From an uncultured Acidimicrobiales bacterium (GTDB lineage Bacteria > Actinomycetota > Acidimicrobiia > Acidimicrobiales > SZUA-35), in assembly GCA_938008925.1 (NCBI GenBank), contig CALLIQ010000210.1:1-5650 (forward strand): 5,650 nucleotides of DNA, given 5' to 3'. The position numbers and the translations under genes are program-made. Positions 1-5,280 of this stretch are shown piece by piece; position 1 is the stretch's first letter; each line of letters begins with the position of its first letter. A model generated the notes under the pieces. That model was not told where the DNA came from. It worked only from the letters and a program-made list of their open reading frames with translations, and made no database searches.

Positions 1-225
1 ATCCTCGACCTCGGCCGAACAGCCAGAGGCTTCCCCCGACGCCTGAAACAAGCCCTCATCGCCAGAGCAAGAGGATCATGCGAAACCCCGGGCTGCGACG
101 CCCCCGTCACCTGGCTCCAAGCCGACCACGTCTTCCCCTGGTCGAAGGGCGGGGCGACCTCGATCGCAAACGGGCAGATCCTCTGCGACCCCCACAACAA
201 GGCCAAGCGAGACCGCGCGCCCTAG
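1..225 (+). CDS. HNH endonuclease, C-terminal part (DUF222/13E12-type)
   Basis: This reading frame is open from the first base and ends at TAG 223-225, giving 74 visible residues; the start lies outside the window. The visible part is an HNH nuclease domain. It has a CETPGC cysteine pair (residues 27 and 32 of the fragment), the catalytic-type dipeptide DH at 42-43, a GGATSIANG segment with Asn57, and LCDPHNKAKR with Cys62 and His65-Asn66. The two cysteine pairs probably hold a structural zinc, and the DH/N/H set would bind the catalytic metal. Actinobacterial genomes carry many copies of DUF222 proteins with this kind of HNH tail (the 13E12 repeat family). The DUF222 part cannot be seen here, so that assignment is inferred from the tail alone. 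The biological target of the family is generally unknown. Confidence 0.85.
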   Translation: MLDLGRTARGFPRRLKQALIARARGSCETPGCDAPVTWLQADHVFPWSKGGATSIANGQILCDPHNKAKRDRAP

Positions 226-228
226 GGT
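223..228 (+). promoter_or_regulatory. candidate -10 element (TAGGGT) for the SDR gene
   Basis: TAGGGT fits the actinobacterial TAnnnT -10 pattern and overlaps the stop codon of the HNH gene. It would place a transcription start near 235, leaving a short leader of about 25 bases that includes the GGGAGG ribosome site. No clear -35 box is visible, so this is a weak call. Confidence 0.25.
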
Positions 229-247
229 GCGTCGACTCGACGATGCC

Positions 248-253
248 GGGAGG
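248..253 (+). promoter_or_regulatory. ribosome binding site GGGAGG deciding the SDR start
   Basis: GGGAGG lies six bases before the ATG at 260. This favours that start over the in-frame GTG at 227, which would add an 11-residue arginine-rich extension without family support. Confidence 0.7.
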
Positions 254-259
254 CAGCCA

Positions 260-1030
260 ATGGTGGACAAGCGGACGATCCTCGTGACCGGAGCAGGCTC
301 TGGTTTCGGCAAGGCGGCAGCCGTCGAACTAGCGGCGCGCGGCCATGCGGTCATCGCCACCACCGAAACCGGCGAGCAGGCCGATGCCCTCCAGGCCGAA
401 CACCCCGAGCTCACCACCATGAAGCTCGACATCACGTCGGAAGACGACGTCGCCTCGGCTGCGGATCTCGATGTCGACGTGCTGATCAACAACGCCGGCA
501 TGGGCGTGATGGGACCGATGGCCACCGTGCCCATGGCCCAGGTCAGGGCCGTGTTCGAGGTGAACGTGTTCGGCATGATCGCCATGTCTCAGGCGGTGAT
601 CCCCGGCATGAAGGAACGAGGATCGGGCCGCATCATCAACGTGTCGTCGATCGCGGGCAAGCTCGCCTCGCCGCTGACCTCGCCCTATTCGATGACGAAG
701 CACGCCGTCGAGGCCTACACGGTCAGCCTGCGAGCCGAGCTCGAGCCCCACGGCATTGACGTCACCAAGGTCAACCCGGGTCCGTACAACACCGGGTTCA
801 ACGACCGGATGGTCAACGGCATCACCGAGTACATCGACGCCGGCGACACCTCGGCTCACGAAACAAACGAGGTCGTCCGCCAGATCGTCCTCACCGACCA
901 GCTCGACCCGGCCGAGGTGGCGAACGCGCTCGCCGATCTGTCCGAGGCCGACGAGACGCCGCCCGAGACGCTGCTGCCCGAGGGAATCGGCGAACTCTTG
1001 CAGGCGATGATCGAGGCTGAGGGCTACTGA
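260..1030 (+). CDS. short-chain dehydrogenase/reductase (SDR), classical type
   Basis: This 256-residue protein has the length and all key motifs of a classical SDR, a cytosolic NAD(P)-dependent oxidoreductase acting on alcohol or keto groups. Visible motifs are the Rossmann dinucleotide motif TGAGSGFG at 10-17, Asp57 in LDIT (adenine contact), NNAG at 77-80, Asn102 in VNVFG, Ser130 in INVSS, and Tyr143/Lys147 in YSMTK. A PG motif at 173-174 is followed by Thr178. Together these give a complete Asn-Ser-Tyr-Lys catalytic tetrad, so the enzyme should be active. The end of the second beta strand (ATTET) lacks the arginine typical of strict NADP users, so the cofactor is uncertain. The C-terminal region (about 190-256) is acidic and would set the substrate, which I cannot name. 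The start at the ATG is supported by GGGAGG six bases upstream. The Ddn-like gene follows after 35 bases but seems to have its own promoter. Confidence 0.93.
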   Translation: MVDKRTILVTGAGSGFGKAAAVELAARGHAVIATTETGEQADALQAEHPELTTMKLDITSEDDVASAADLDVDVLINNAGMGVMGPMATVPMAQVRAVFEVNVFGMIAMSQAVIPGMKERGSGRIINVSSIAGKLASPLTSPYSMTKHAVEAYTVSLRAELEPHGIDVTKVNPGPYNTGFNDRMVNGITEYIDAGDTSAHETNEVVRQIVLTDQLDPAEVANALADLSEADETPPETLLPEGIGELLQAMIEAEGY

Positions 1031-1052
1031 GGCCGTGACACGCCCGGGTCTG

Positions 1053-1058
1053 TAGTCT
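1053..1058 (+). promoter_or_regulatory. candidate -10 element for a leaderless transcript (TAGTCT)
   Basis: TAGTCT matches TAnnnT, and its last base is 8 bases before the A of the ATG at 1066. The transcript would thus begin at or one base before the start codon. There is no purine-rich ribosome site upstream of this ATG (the bases before it are CTCCCGGCC), which fits leaderless translation. No well-spaced -35 box is visible. Confidence 0.45.
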
Positions 1059-1065
1059 CCCGGCC

Positions 1066-1491
1066 ATGGACATTCTCGAAACCAACAAGGGCGTCATCGC
1101 CGAATTCCGAGCGAACGACGGCGTGTGCACCGGCTGGCTCGAGGGCGCGCCCGTCGTGCTGGTCACGATGACCGGCGCCAAGTCCGGCCGGGAGCTGTGC
1201 TCGCCGCTCGTCTACTCGACCGACGGTGACGATCTGGTCATCATCGCCTCCAAGGGCGGTGCTCCGGAGCACCCGAACTGGTACTTCAACCTCGTCGCTA
1301 ATCCCGACGTCACGATCGAGGTCGGCACCGACTCCTACGAGGCAACCGCCGTGCTCGTCGATGACGAGACCGAGCGCAAGCGGCTCTACGACGCGCAGGC
1401 CGCACTGATGGACAATTTCGTCGACTACGAGAAGTCGGCATCAGCTGCGGGACGGACGATTCCGGTCTTCCGAATCGTCAAGAACAGCTGA
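1066..1491 (+). CDS. Ddn-like deazaflavin (F420)-dependent nitroreductase/quinone reductase family protein
   Basis: The 141-residue product matches the small split-barrel family of Mycobacterium Ddn (DUF385, nitroreductase family deazaflavin-dependent oxidoreductase). Typical members use reduced cofactor F420 to reduce quinones, nitroaromatics or other unsaturated compounds. Family signatures seen are TGAKSGR at 36-42 (the TxGRxSG-type strand-turn), the ASKGGAPEHPNWYFN segment starting at 61, and the NPDVTIEVG strand starting at 79. These are the segments that contact the F420 phosphate and deazaflavin in characterised relatives. The C-terminal segment ending IPVFRIVK is also typical. The length is slightly short but normal for the family. 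The physiological substrate is not predictable, and some relatives bind other flavins. It follows the SDR gene by 35 bases on the same strand, but a leaderless-type promoter suggests separate control. Confidence 0.92.
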   Translation: MDILETNKGVIAEFRANDGVCTGWLEGAPVVLVTMTGAKSGRELCSPLVYSTDGDDLVIIASKGGAPEHPNWYFNLVANPDVTIEVGTDSYEATAVLVDDETERKRLYDAQAALMDNFVDYEKSASAAGRTIPVFRIVKNS

Positions 1492-1501
1492 CCGCCGCGG
1501 C

Positions 1502-1528
1502 CGTTCGATCGGGGTCAGCCCCGGAACG
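1502..1528. terminator. bidirectional hairpin terminator between convergent genes
   Basis: Two stacked arms pair: CGTTC (1502-1506) with GAACG (1524-1528), and CGGGG (1510-1514) with CCCCG (1519-1523). There is a TCAG loop and a three-base bulge GAT. The hairpin sits just after the Ddn-like stop and overlaps the rhomboid stop codon (1515-1517), the only spacer between these convergent genes. There is no T tract on either strand, as is common for hairpins in high-GC actinobacteria, so real termination is inferred. Confidence 0.5.
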
Positions 1529-2342
1529 AGCGGTCGTCGTTGAACAAGTCACTCGGGTGCCGATAGGGACCTCGGCCGGCTCCGCCGGTCGGGTCCCACG
1601 TCGGAATCGACACGTCCATCGGGTCGCTCTCCGGGCGGCTGGCGATTCGCACGATGACGCCGATCACCACGCCGAAGACGAAGCCGGCCACGTGGGCGAC
1701 CCAGGCGACCTGGCTCCCCGGCGCGGTGAAGAACTGGAAGACGAACCAGAACGCCAGGTACCAGCGGGCTCGGATGTCGAACAGGATGAGAAAGACGATC
1801 GTTCGGATCGGCGCATCGGGGAACCACACCAGATAGGCGCCCATCACCGCGGCGATCGCGCCCGAGGCGCCGACGACGGGGATGAGCGAGTCGGGCTGGG
1901 CGAGTACGTGTCCGACGGTGGCGGCGATACCGCCAGCGAGGTAGAAGACGGCGTAGCCGACGTGCCCGAGCTTGTCTTCGACGTTGTTGCCGAAGATCCA
2001 CAGGAACCACATGTTGCCGCCCAGGTGCATCAGGCCACCATGGAGGAACACCGAGGCCAGTGCGGCGAGCCACACGTTCTTGGTCGATCCGGTCGCCGCG
2101 CCGTCGCCATCGACGCAGACATCGTCGGCCGGTGATGGTGTGCGCACCGAGGCGCGCTCGGCGTCACTCAACGCCTCACCCGTCGTCAGTTCACAGGGAA
2201 TGGCGGCCTGCTCGAATTGGAACTGGGCGCTGGAATCGAACTGGTCGGGAATGCCGAAATAGACGGCCACGCAGATCGCGATGACCACCCACGTCACGAA
2301 CGGAGTGATCGATGCCGGGTTCTCGTCCCGGAGGGGGAACAT
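1515..2342 (-). CDS. rhomboid family intramembrane serine protease
   Basis: This 275-residue polytopic membrane protein carries the rhomboid protease signatures. HGGLMHLGGN at 101-110 includes His101, His106 and the oxyanion-side Asn110. GASGA at 158-162 carries the catalytic Ser160, and AHVAGF at 216-221 carries the catalytic His217. The Ser-His dyad is complete, so it should cut transmembrane segments of client proteins inside the membrane. Hydrophobic spans are visible at about 12-29, 91-118, 127-148, 153-173, 180-206 and 211-233. A loop of about 60 residues between the first two spans carries Cys50 and Cys76. The hydrophilic tail (234-275) is probably cytoplasmic or disordered. The ATG lies four bases after the DUF362 stop but has no ribosome site. 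A TAnnnT hexamer seven bases upstream suggests its own leaderless transcript. Clients are unknown; the nearby single-span DM13 protein is one speculative candidate. Confidence 0.95.
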   Translation of the reverse strand: MFPLRDENPASITPFVTWVVIAICVAVYFGIPDQFDSSAQFQFEQAAIPCELTTGEALSDAERASVRTPSPADDVCVDGDGAATGSTKNVWLAALASVFLHGGLMHLGGNMWFLWIFGNNVEDKLGHVGYAVFYLAGGIAATVGHVLAQPDSLIPVVGASGAIAAVMGAYLVWFPDAPIRTIVFLILFDIRARWYLAFWFVFQFFTAPGSQVAWVAHVAGFVFGVVIGVIVRIASRPESDPMDVSIPTWDPTGGAGRGPYRHPSDLFNDDRSFRG

Positions 2343-2346
2343 CCGA

Positions 2347-3540
2347 TCACGCTAGACGCGCATTTGGCGGCCGCAGGCCGAACACTCGCTGGGATGCCCG
2401 TCGGACGCTGCGCACGAACCACGACGGCGAGTCGATGGGCGGGAAGGCCTCGGTGTCCATCTCGGGAACGAACAGGGCGCCACGGAGCGACAAGTTGAGG
2501 TAGACGGGGGCGGCGAGAGCGGAGACGAGACGGAACCACCACGTGTCCTGGGGCGTCCGGAAACCCTCGAACGGGCCCGGCGATCCTTCGACGTCGACCG
2601 CTGTCGCCATCGAACCGAACCACTGGTCGGCCTGCCGATGGATCTCCGATCGCCGCGAGTCGTCGAAGCCCATGTCGGCGAAGACCGCCGCATCGACACT
2701 GACAGCGTCGGCACCCGCGTAGAAGCGCCGCACGTCCGCGGGATCATCACATCCCATGACGCCGAGCGGACCGTCGGCGACCGGCGCCCACGCATCGACG
2801 ATGGCGAAGTGTGGCGGGGCGACGTCGAGCGCCATCAGCAACGCGCTGCGATGGTCGACGAGTCGGTCGGTGTAGAGGTGCTCGTCGGTCCGGCCGCCGA
2901 TCCCACCCAGGCTGGCCAGCGAGAGATGCGCGAGCTCGACCGGATCACCCTTGAGCTTCGACATCACGATGCGAACCGACGCATCGGCCCACGTCGCCGA
3001 GATCCCCGACGACACCAGACCGCGCTCGAAGCCGATCGAGCGCGCATCCTCGGACACGTCGACGATGCGGTAGAGGGGTGAGTCGAACCCGAAGTACTCG
3101 GCGACTTCAGCGACCGATCGGTTGGCGAAAAACCGGTCGTACGCCATCGGCGTCTCGATCACGGCGACGTCGGTCGCTCCCCATGATCGAAGAAGGCCTG
3201 CGAGCACCTCGACCGCTTCGGGGTGCACGATCGTCGAACGGTCGTCGCGGTGGTAGCCGAGCATGAACTGGCCCCGCACGGCGACCGGCCCGGGGTTCGC
3301 CCGCACGATCTCCTCCAGGCCAGCGGCCCGCACGACCTGCTCCATCGTCGAGGCCAACTCCCCCTCGTCGCCTCGCTCGACGTGCACGCGCGAGCCGCAG
3401 CCGAAAGCGGTGAGAGGTGTCGTCGCTCGATGACGAGCCGGCAAGAACCAGGGACTCACCGCCCCGATTCGCTCGGCCAGGTCGTCCACCGTGACCGAGT
3501 CGGCGAGACGATCGTCCTCGGTGAAACTCGACGCCAACAC
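2347..3540 (-). CDS. DUF362 domain protein (probably the C-terminal part of an interrupted ferritin-like-DUF362 fusion)
   Basis: The 397 residues counted from GTG 3540 contain a DUF362-type domain. Visible segments are FMLGYHRDDRSTIVHPEAVE near 92-111 followed by LLRSWGATDVAVIE, then IVMSKLKGDPVELAHLSL near 191-208. Next are FAIVDAWAPVADGPLGV near 245-261 and GADAVSVDAAVFADMGFD near 276-293. These match the usual order of the family: a metal- or ligand-facing loop, the KLK segment, and the VDG/AxDxVAVD block. Some DUF362 proteins carry ferredoxin-like iron-sulfur clusters. This one has only two cysteines (48 and 264), so no such cluster. The biochemical role is not established. The GTG has no ribosome site or TAnnnT element before it, and the frame is open upstream for 20 codons to the TAG that ends the ferritin-like gene, so an independent start here is doubtful. 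A hydrophobic patch near 337-351 could be a membrane-associated helix. Confidence 0.75.
   Translation of the reverse strand: MLASSFTEDDRLADSVTVDDLAERIGAVSPWFLPARHRATTPLTAFGCGSRVHVERGDEGELASTMEQVVRAAGLEEIVRANPGPVAVRGQFMLGYHRDDRSTIVHPEAVEVLAGLLRSWGATDVAVIETPMAYDRFFANRSVAEVAEYFGFDSPLYRIVDVSEDARSIGFERGLVSSGISATWADASVRIVMSKLKGDPVELAHLSLASLGGIGGRTDEHLYTDRLVDHRSALLMALDVAPPHFAIVDAWAPVADGPLGVMGCDDPADVRRFYAGADAVSVDAAVFADMGFDDSRRSEIHRQADQWFGSMATAVDVEGSPGPFEGFRTPQDTWWFRLVSALAAPVYLNLSLRGALFVPEMDTEAFPPIDSPSWFVRSVRRASQRVFGLRPPNARLA
2349..2354 (-). promoter_or_regulatory. candidate -10 element for a leaderless rhomboid transcript (TAGCGT)
   Basis: On the minus strand TAGCGT is followed by six bases (GATCGG) and then the rhomboid ATG at 2342. 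This spacing puts the transcription start on the start codon. It overlaps the last codons of the DUF362 gene. No Shine-Dalgarno sequence is present, and no clear -35 box is seen. Confidence 0.45.
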
Positions 3541-3603
3541 CGAAAAGACGGCCGAGTGGCGTCGTTCGTCATCGAGGATGCGAGAGAAGGTCTCGATGTG
3601 CTA
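3541..3603 (-). other. in-frame amber codon followed by an orphan fourth ferritin-like helix
   Basis: TAG at 3603-3601 ends the ferritin-like frame. The next 20 codons in the same frame (3600-3541) read HIETFSRILDDERRHSAVF and then serine, running straight into DUF362 at GTG 3540. DDERRH supplies an ExxH pair of the kind found on the fourth helix of diiron ferritin-like bundles. The ferritin-like part upstream has only one ExxH (DEALH). Third codon positions in this stretch are mostly G or C, as in the flanking genes. None of the standard start codons occurs between the TAG and GTG 3540, so this helix is translated only if the TAG is read through or is not truly there. Calling it a ferritin helix is an inference from motif and spacing. 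Confidence 0.7.
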
Positions 3604-4176
3604 GTCATCATCGAGCAGACCGAGCATCCGCTCGTAGGACAAGACGGCCGACTCCTCGAGTGCGACGCTCAGCTCGCAGAACTGACGGAAGCTGCGGTAA
3701 GTCAACTCGTCCGCCAAGCCATCGGGAACTCGCCCGATGGCTTTCCCCGCTGCGATGGCCGCCTTCACCGACGCCCGACGGATCCCCCACCGCTCCGAGT
3801 CGTCGTGGTGGCTGATGGCCGACACCCAACCCGACACGGTGCCGACGGCTTGGCGAGCCAACACGAATCCGATCGGGAGCGGTTCGCCGGCCTGGAGCAA
3901 GACGCCACGCATGTATTGCGCGTGGAGTGCCTCGTCTCGCTGCGTCCATTTGACGACCCGGCTGACGAGCTCTTTCACCTCGGGGTCGACCGGCAAGGCG
4001 GCGAGGCGCGATGCCACCAGTTCCTCGGAGTACGCGACGGCCGCAACCTGCTCTCGCTCGAGAGACAGCAGCACCATCCGCGCGAACCGCTTGTGAGCGG
4101 GGAGCGAAGCGATCGCATCGATCTCGCGCTCGGTGTCGGCCAGCAGCGTGGCCAGGAGGTCGCCGCTGTCAGCCAC
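3601..4176 (-). CDS. ferritin-like diiron-type protein, apparently cut short by an amber codon
   Basis: The 191 residues are almost wholly helical in pattern and fit three helices of a ferritin-like four-helix bundle. Helix 1 (about 28-58) has LEREQ and SEE with candidate ligands Glu42 or Glu51. Helix 2 (about 66-94) has DEALH with Glu82 and His85. Helix 3 (about 155-187) has ALEESAVLSYERM with Glu174/Glu175 or Glu182. The second ExxH expected for a complete diiron site is missing before the stop but appears 12 codons after it in the same frame. Spacing agrees: about 31 residues from Glu51 to Glu82, and about 29 from Glu175 to the glutamate of DERRH. Such proteins may oxidise, hydroxylate or store iron; the specific reaction is unknown. 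The start is GTG 4176, without a ribosome site, seven bases after a TACGAT hexamer. The ferritin-like assignment rests on motifs only. Confidence 0.7.
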   Translation of the reverse strand: MADSGDLLATLLADTEREIDAIASLPAHKRFARMVLLSLEREQVAAVAYSEELVASRLAALPVDPEVKELVSRVVKWTQRDEALHAQYMRGVLLQAGEPLPIGFVLARQAVGTVSGWVSAISHHDDSERWGIRRASVKAAIAAGKAIGRVPDGLADELTYRSFRQFCELSVALEESAVLSYERMLGLLDDD

Positions 4177-4182
4177 AGCGAG

Positions 4183-4188
4183 ATCGTA
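4183..4188 (-). promoter_or_regulatory. candidate -10 element for a leaderless ferritin-like transcript (TACGAT)
   Basis: On the minus strand TACGAT (TAnnnT) is followed by six bases (CTCGCT) and then GTG 4176, so transcription would start on the GTG. There is no ribosome binding site in the 28-base gap to the upstream gene. This supports GTG 4176 as the real start. No recognisable -35 box is present 16-18 bases upstream. Confidence 0.45.
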
Positions 4189-4204
4189 GGCGACGACGAC
4201 TCGG

Positions 4205-4600
4205 CTACTCGGCGACCTCGGAACGGACGGTGTTGGTCCTCGAGATCCAGACGATCGTCTGAGCAGAGGTCGGCAAGTCGGTTCGGCGGGAGCCCGTTGC
4301 GCCCTCGATCGGCGTGACCACGATCAGTTCGACGAGCTTGAAGCCCTCTCGTCGAGAGGTGCGAGCAAAGACGAGAGCGTCGCCTTCGTTGTCTGGCTCG
4401 AGACCCGTTTCAGCCCGGTAGTGCTCGACGACTTCGTCGACCGGCCGCGCCGTCCAGAACTCGTGCTCGTGGCCGCCACCGGCACGCCCGATCTCGGGCT
4501 TGGCCAACGAGACGTGACGGCTCGACAGGTGCACCAGCCAGTCGCCAGCCTCCGGAGCCTCGATCTCTCGAACGAGTTCGTGATCTCTGTCCCGATCCAT
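4205..4600 (-). CDS. small conserved-looking protein of unknown function
   Basis: I do not recognise this gene. From ATG 4600, which has GGAGGT four bases upstream, it encodes 131 residues with no signal peptide or membrane span, so it should be cytosolic. The N-terminus is charged (MDRDRDHELV). A GGGHEHEFW segment lies at 41-49. A helix-like ARPVDEVVEHYRAETGLEP stretch (51-69) is followed by a strand, DALVFAR. The C-terminal half shows alternating hydrophobic strands (GFKLVELIVVTP, and AQTIVWISR at 113-121). The layout suggests a small alpha/beta fold. A longer reading from GTG 4675 would translate the inverted repeat at 4648-4672 and gives an unlikely cysteine- and arginine-rich extension. 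It ends 28 bases before the ferritin-like gene and may be co-transcribed with it in part. Strong codon bias and a good ribosome site support it being real. Confidence 0.7.
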   Translation of the reverse strand: MDRDRDHELVREIEAPEAGDWLVHLSSRHVSLAKPEIGRAGGGHEHEFWTARPVDEVVEHYRAETGLEPDNEGDALVFARTSRREGFKLVELIVVTPIEGATGSRRTDLPTSAQTIVWISRTNTVRSEVAE

Positions 4601-4604
4601 GCGG

Positions 4605-4610
4605 ACCTCC
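4605..4610 (-). promoter_or_regulatory. ribosome binding site GGAGGT deciding the start of the small unknown gene
   Basis: GGAGGT on the minus strand ends four bases before ATG 4600. The alternative ATG at 4612 overlaps this site and has no comparable site of its own, so 4600 is preferred. Confidence 0.7.
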
Positions 4611-4647
4611 ATTCGATGGAAGCAGCATCGGCGGGACCGTGCGGGCC

Positions 4648-4672
4648 GACATGGGGGACATCCCCCCATGTC
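4648..4672 (-). terminator. perfect 10-bp inverted repeat after the DM13 gene (terminator or operator)
   Basis: GACATGGGGG (4648-4657) pairs perfectly with CCCCCATGTC (4663-4672) around a five-base loop, ACATC. It lies 21 bases downstream of the DM13 stop on the minus strand and 47 bases upstream of the next ATG. A strong RNA hairpin here would suit termination, but no T run follows on the minus strand. Its DNA symmetry would equally suit a protein-binding site. No TAnnnT element is visible between it and ATG 4600, so the downstream gene may depend on transcription passing through it. Confidence 0.55.
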
Positions 4673-4693
4673 CACCTAGTTCTGATTCAGGCC

Positions 4694-5278
4694 CTAGGCG
4701 AGCGTGGCTTCACCAAAGCCGACACCGAAGCGCTCACACCAGATCTCGACGGTGTTGAACACCGAGAGGTCGACGTCGGCGGGGATCTCGTAGTTCTGGT
4801 CGCCGATGTTGCCCTTGAGGTCGCCGAGGCTGACGAAGCTGCCGTCGGCGGCCCGGAGATAGACCTTCAGGTCTGGCCCGTTGTCGGACTCGAAGTTCTC
4901 GAAGCGCAAGAAGCGCTGCTCGGAACCGTCGTTGAGCACGGCGATGTCGCCGGTGATGTCGTAGCGGGAGTTGCCCATGAAGTTGCCGCTCACGAGGGTG
5001 ACGATCTCACCGGGCATCTCTTCTTCGACCTCTTCGACCGGCTCGTCGGTCTCGGTCATGTTCTCTTGTGCTTCTTCCATCGCCTCTTCGAACTCGGGCG
5101 TGGCCGCAACGGCATCTTGTTCCTCGACCGAAGCAGCGAAGACGGGTCCGCCCTCGCTCACCTCTTCGTCGATGAACGCCGACTGGATCCCGAAGAAGCC
5201 GAAGGCGAGCCAGGCAACCCCGGCGAGGACGACGACGGCGATGCCGCCGAGCAATGGCTTGTTCTTTGTCAGACTCAT
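4694..5278 (-). CDS. membrane-anchored DM13-domain protein with acidic stalk
   Basis: This 194-residue protein has three parts. A short basic N-terminus and one hydrophobic span (about 9-30, LLGGIAVVVLAGVAWLAFGF) act as an uncleaved signal-anchor. An extracellular linker (about 37-92) is extremely rich in Glu and Asp. A C-terminal DM13 domain (about 93-194) follows. DM13 signatures seen are the GDIAVLNDGSEQRFLRFENF segment from 110, GPDLKVYL at 134-141, SLGDLKGNIGDQNYEIP from 150, and the closing VEIWCERFGVGFG with Cys181. The family is predicted to be related to DOMON/cytochrome-type electron-transfer folds, and its near-invariant cysteine is thought to have a redox role; this is prediction, not proof. 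No Lys or Arg occurs between residues 8 and 104. The start ATG has GGAGGGG upstream. The upstream leader can form competing hairpins that include this site. Confidence 0.9.
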   Translation of the reverse strand: MSLTKNKPLLGGIAVVVLAGVAWLAFGFFGIQSAFIDEEVSEGGPVFAASVEEQDAVAATPEFEEAMEEAQENMTETDEPVEEVEEEMPGEIVTLVSGNFMGNSRYDITGDIAVLNDGSEQRFLRFENFESDNGPDLKVYLRAADGSFVSLGDLKGNIGDQNYEIPADVDLSVFNTVEIWCERFGVGFGEATLA

Positions 5279-5280
5279 GA

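Noticed and set aside
227..259. GTG start at 227 for the SDR
   Set aside because: It adds 11 residues not expected in classical SDRs, it overlaps the likely -10 element, and the ATG at 260 has a good GGGAGG site.
329..859. Minus-strand open frame opposite the SDR gene
   Set aside because: The SDR carries every catalytic motif, and the opposite frame gives a His/Gly/Arg/Val-rich product without recognisable domains.
1035..1040. GTGACA resembling a -35 box before the Ddn-like gene
   Set aside because: It is only 12 bases from the TAGTCT hexamer, too short for a normal 16-18 base spacer.
1557..2135. + strand open frame opposite the rhomboid gene
   Set aside because: It is antisense to a gene with the complete rhomboid Ser-His dyad and membrane spans; the product is charged and repetitive like other shadow frames.
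3598..3603. Classical leaky-stop context (TAG followed by CARYYA, as in tobamoviruses)
   Set aside because: The codons after the TAG are CAC ATC, which miss the pattern at the third base (C instead of a purine) and later; readthrough therefore cannot be argued from this motif, although C after the stop is a comparatively weak termination context.
3223..4317. Long + strand open frame (364 codons) opposite the ferritin-like and DUF362 genes
   Set aside because: It is antisense to two genes with recognisable motifs, its product is rich in Arg, His and Asp with no fold-like pattern, and long shadow frames are expected in GC-rich DNA.
4601..4675. Longer N-terminus for the small unknown protein from GTG 4675
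   Set aside because: It would translate the perfect inverted repeat into a Cys/Pro/Arg-rich stretch; ATG 4600 has GGAGGT at suitable spacing.
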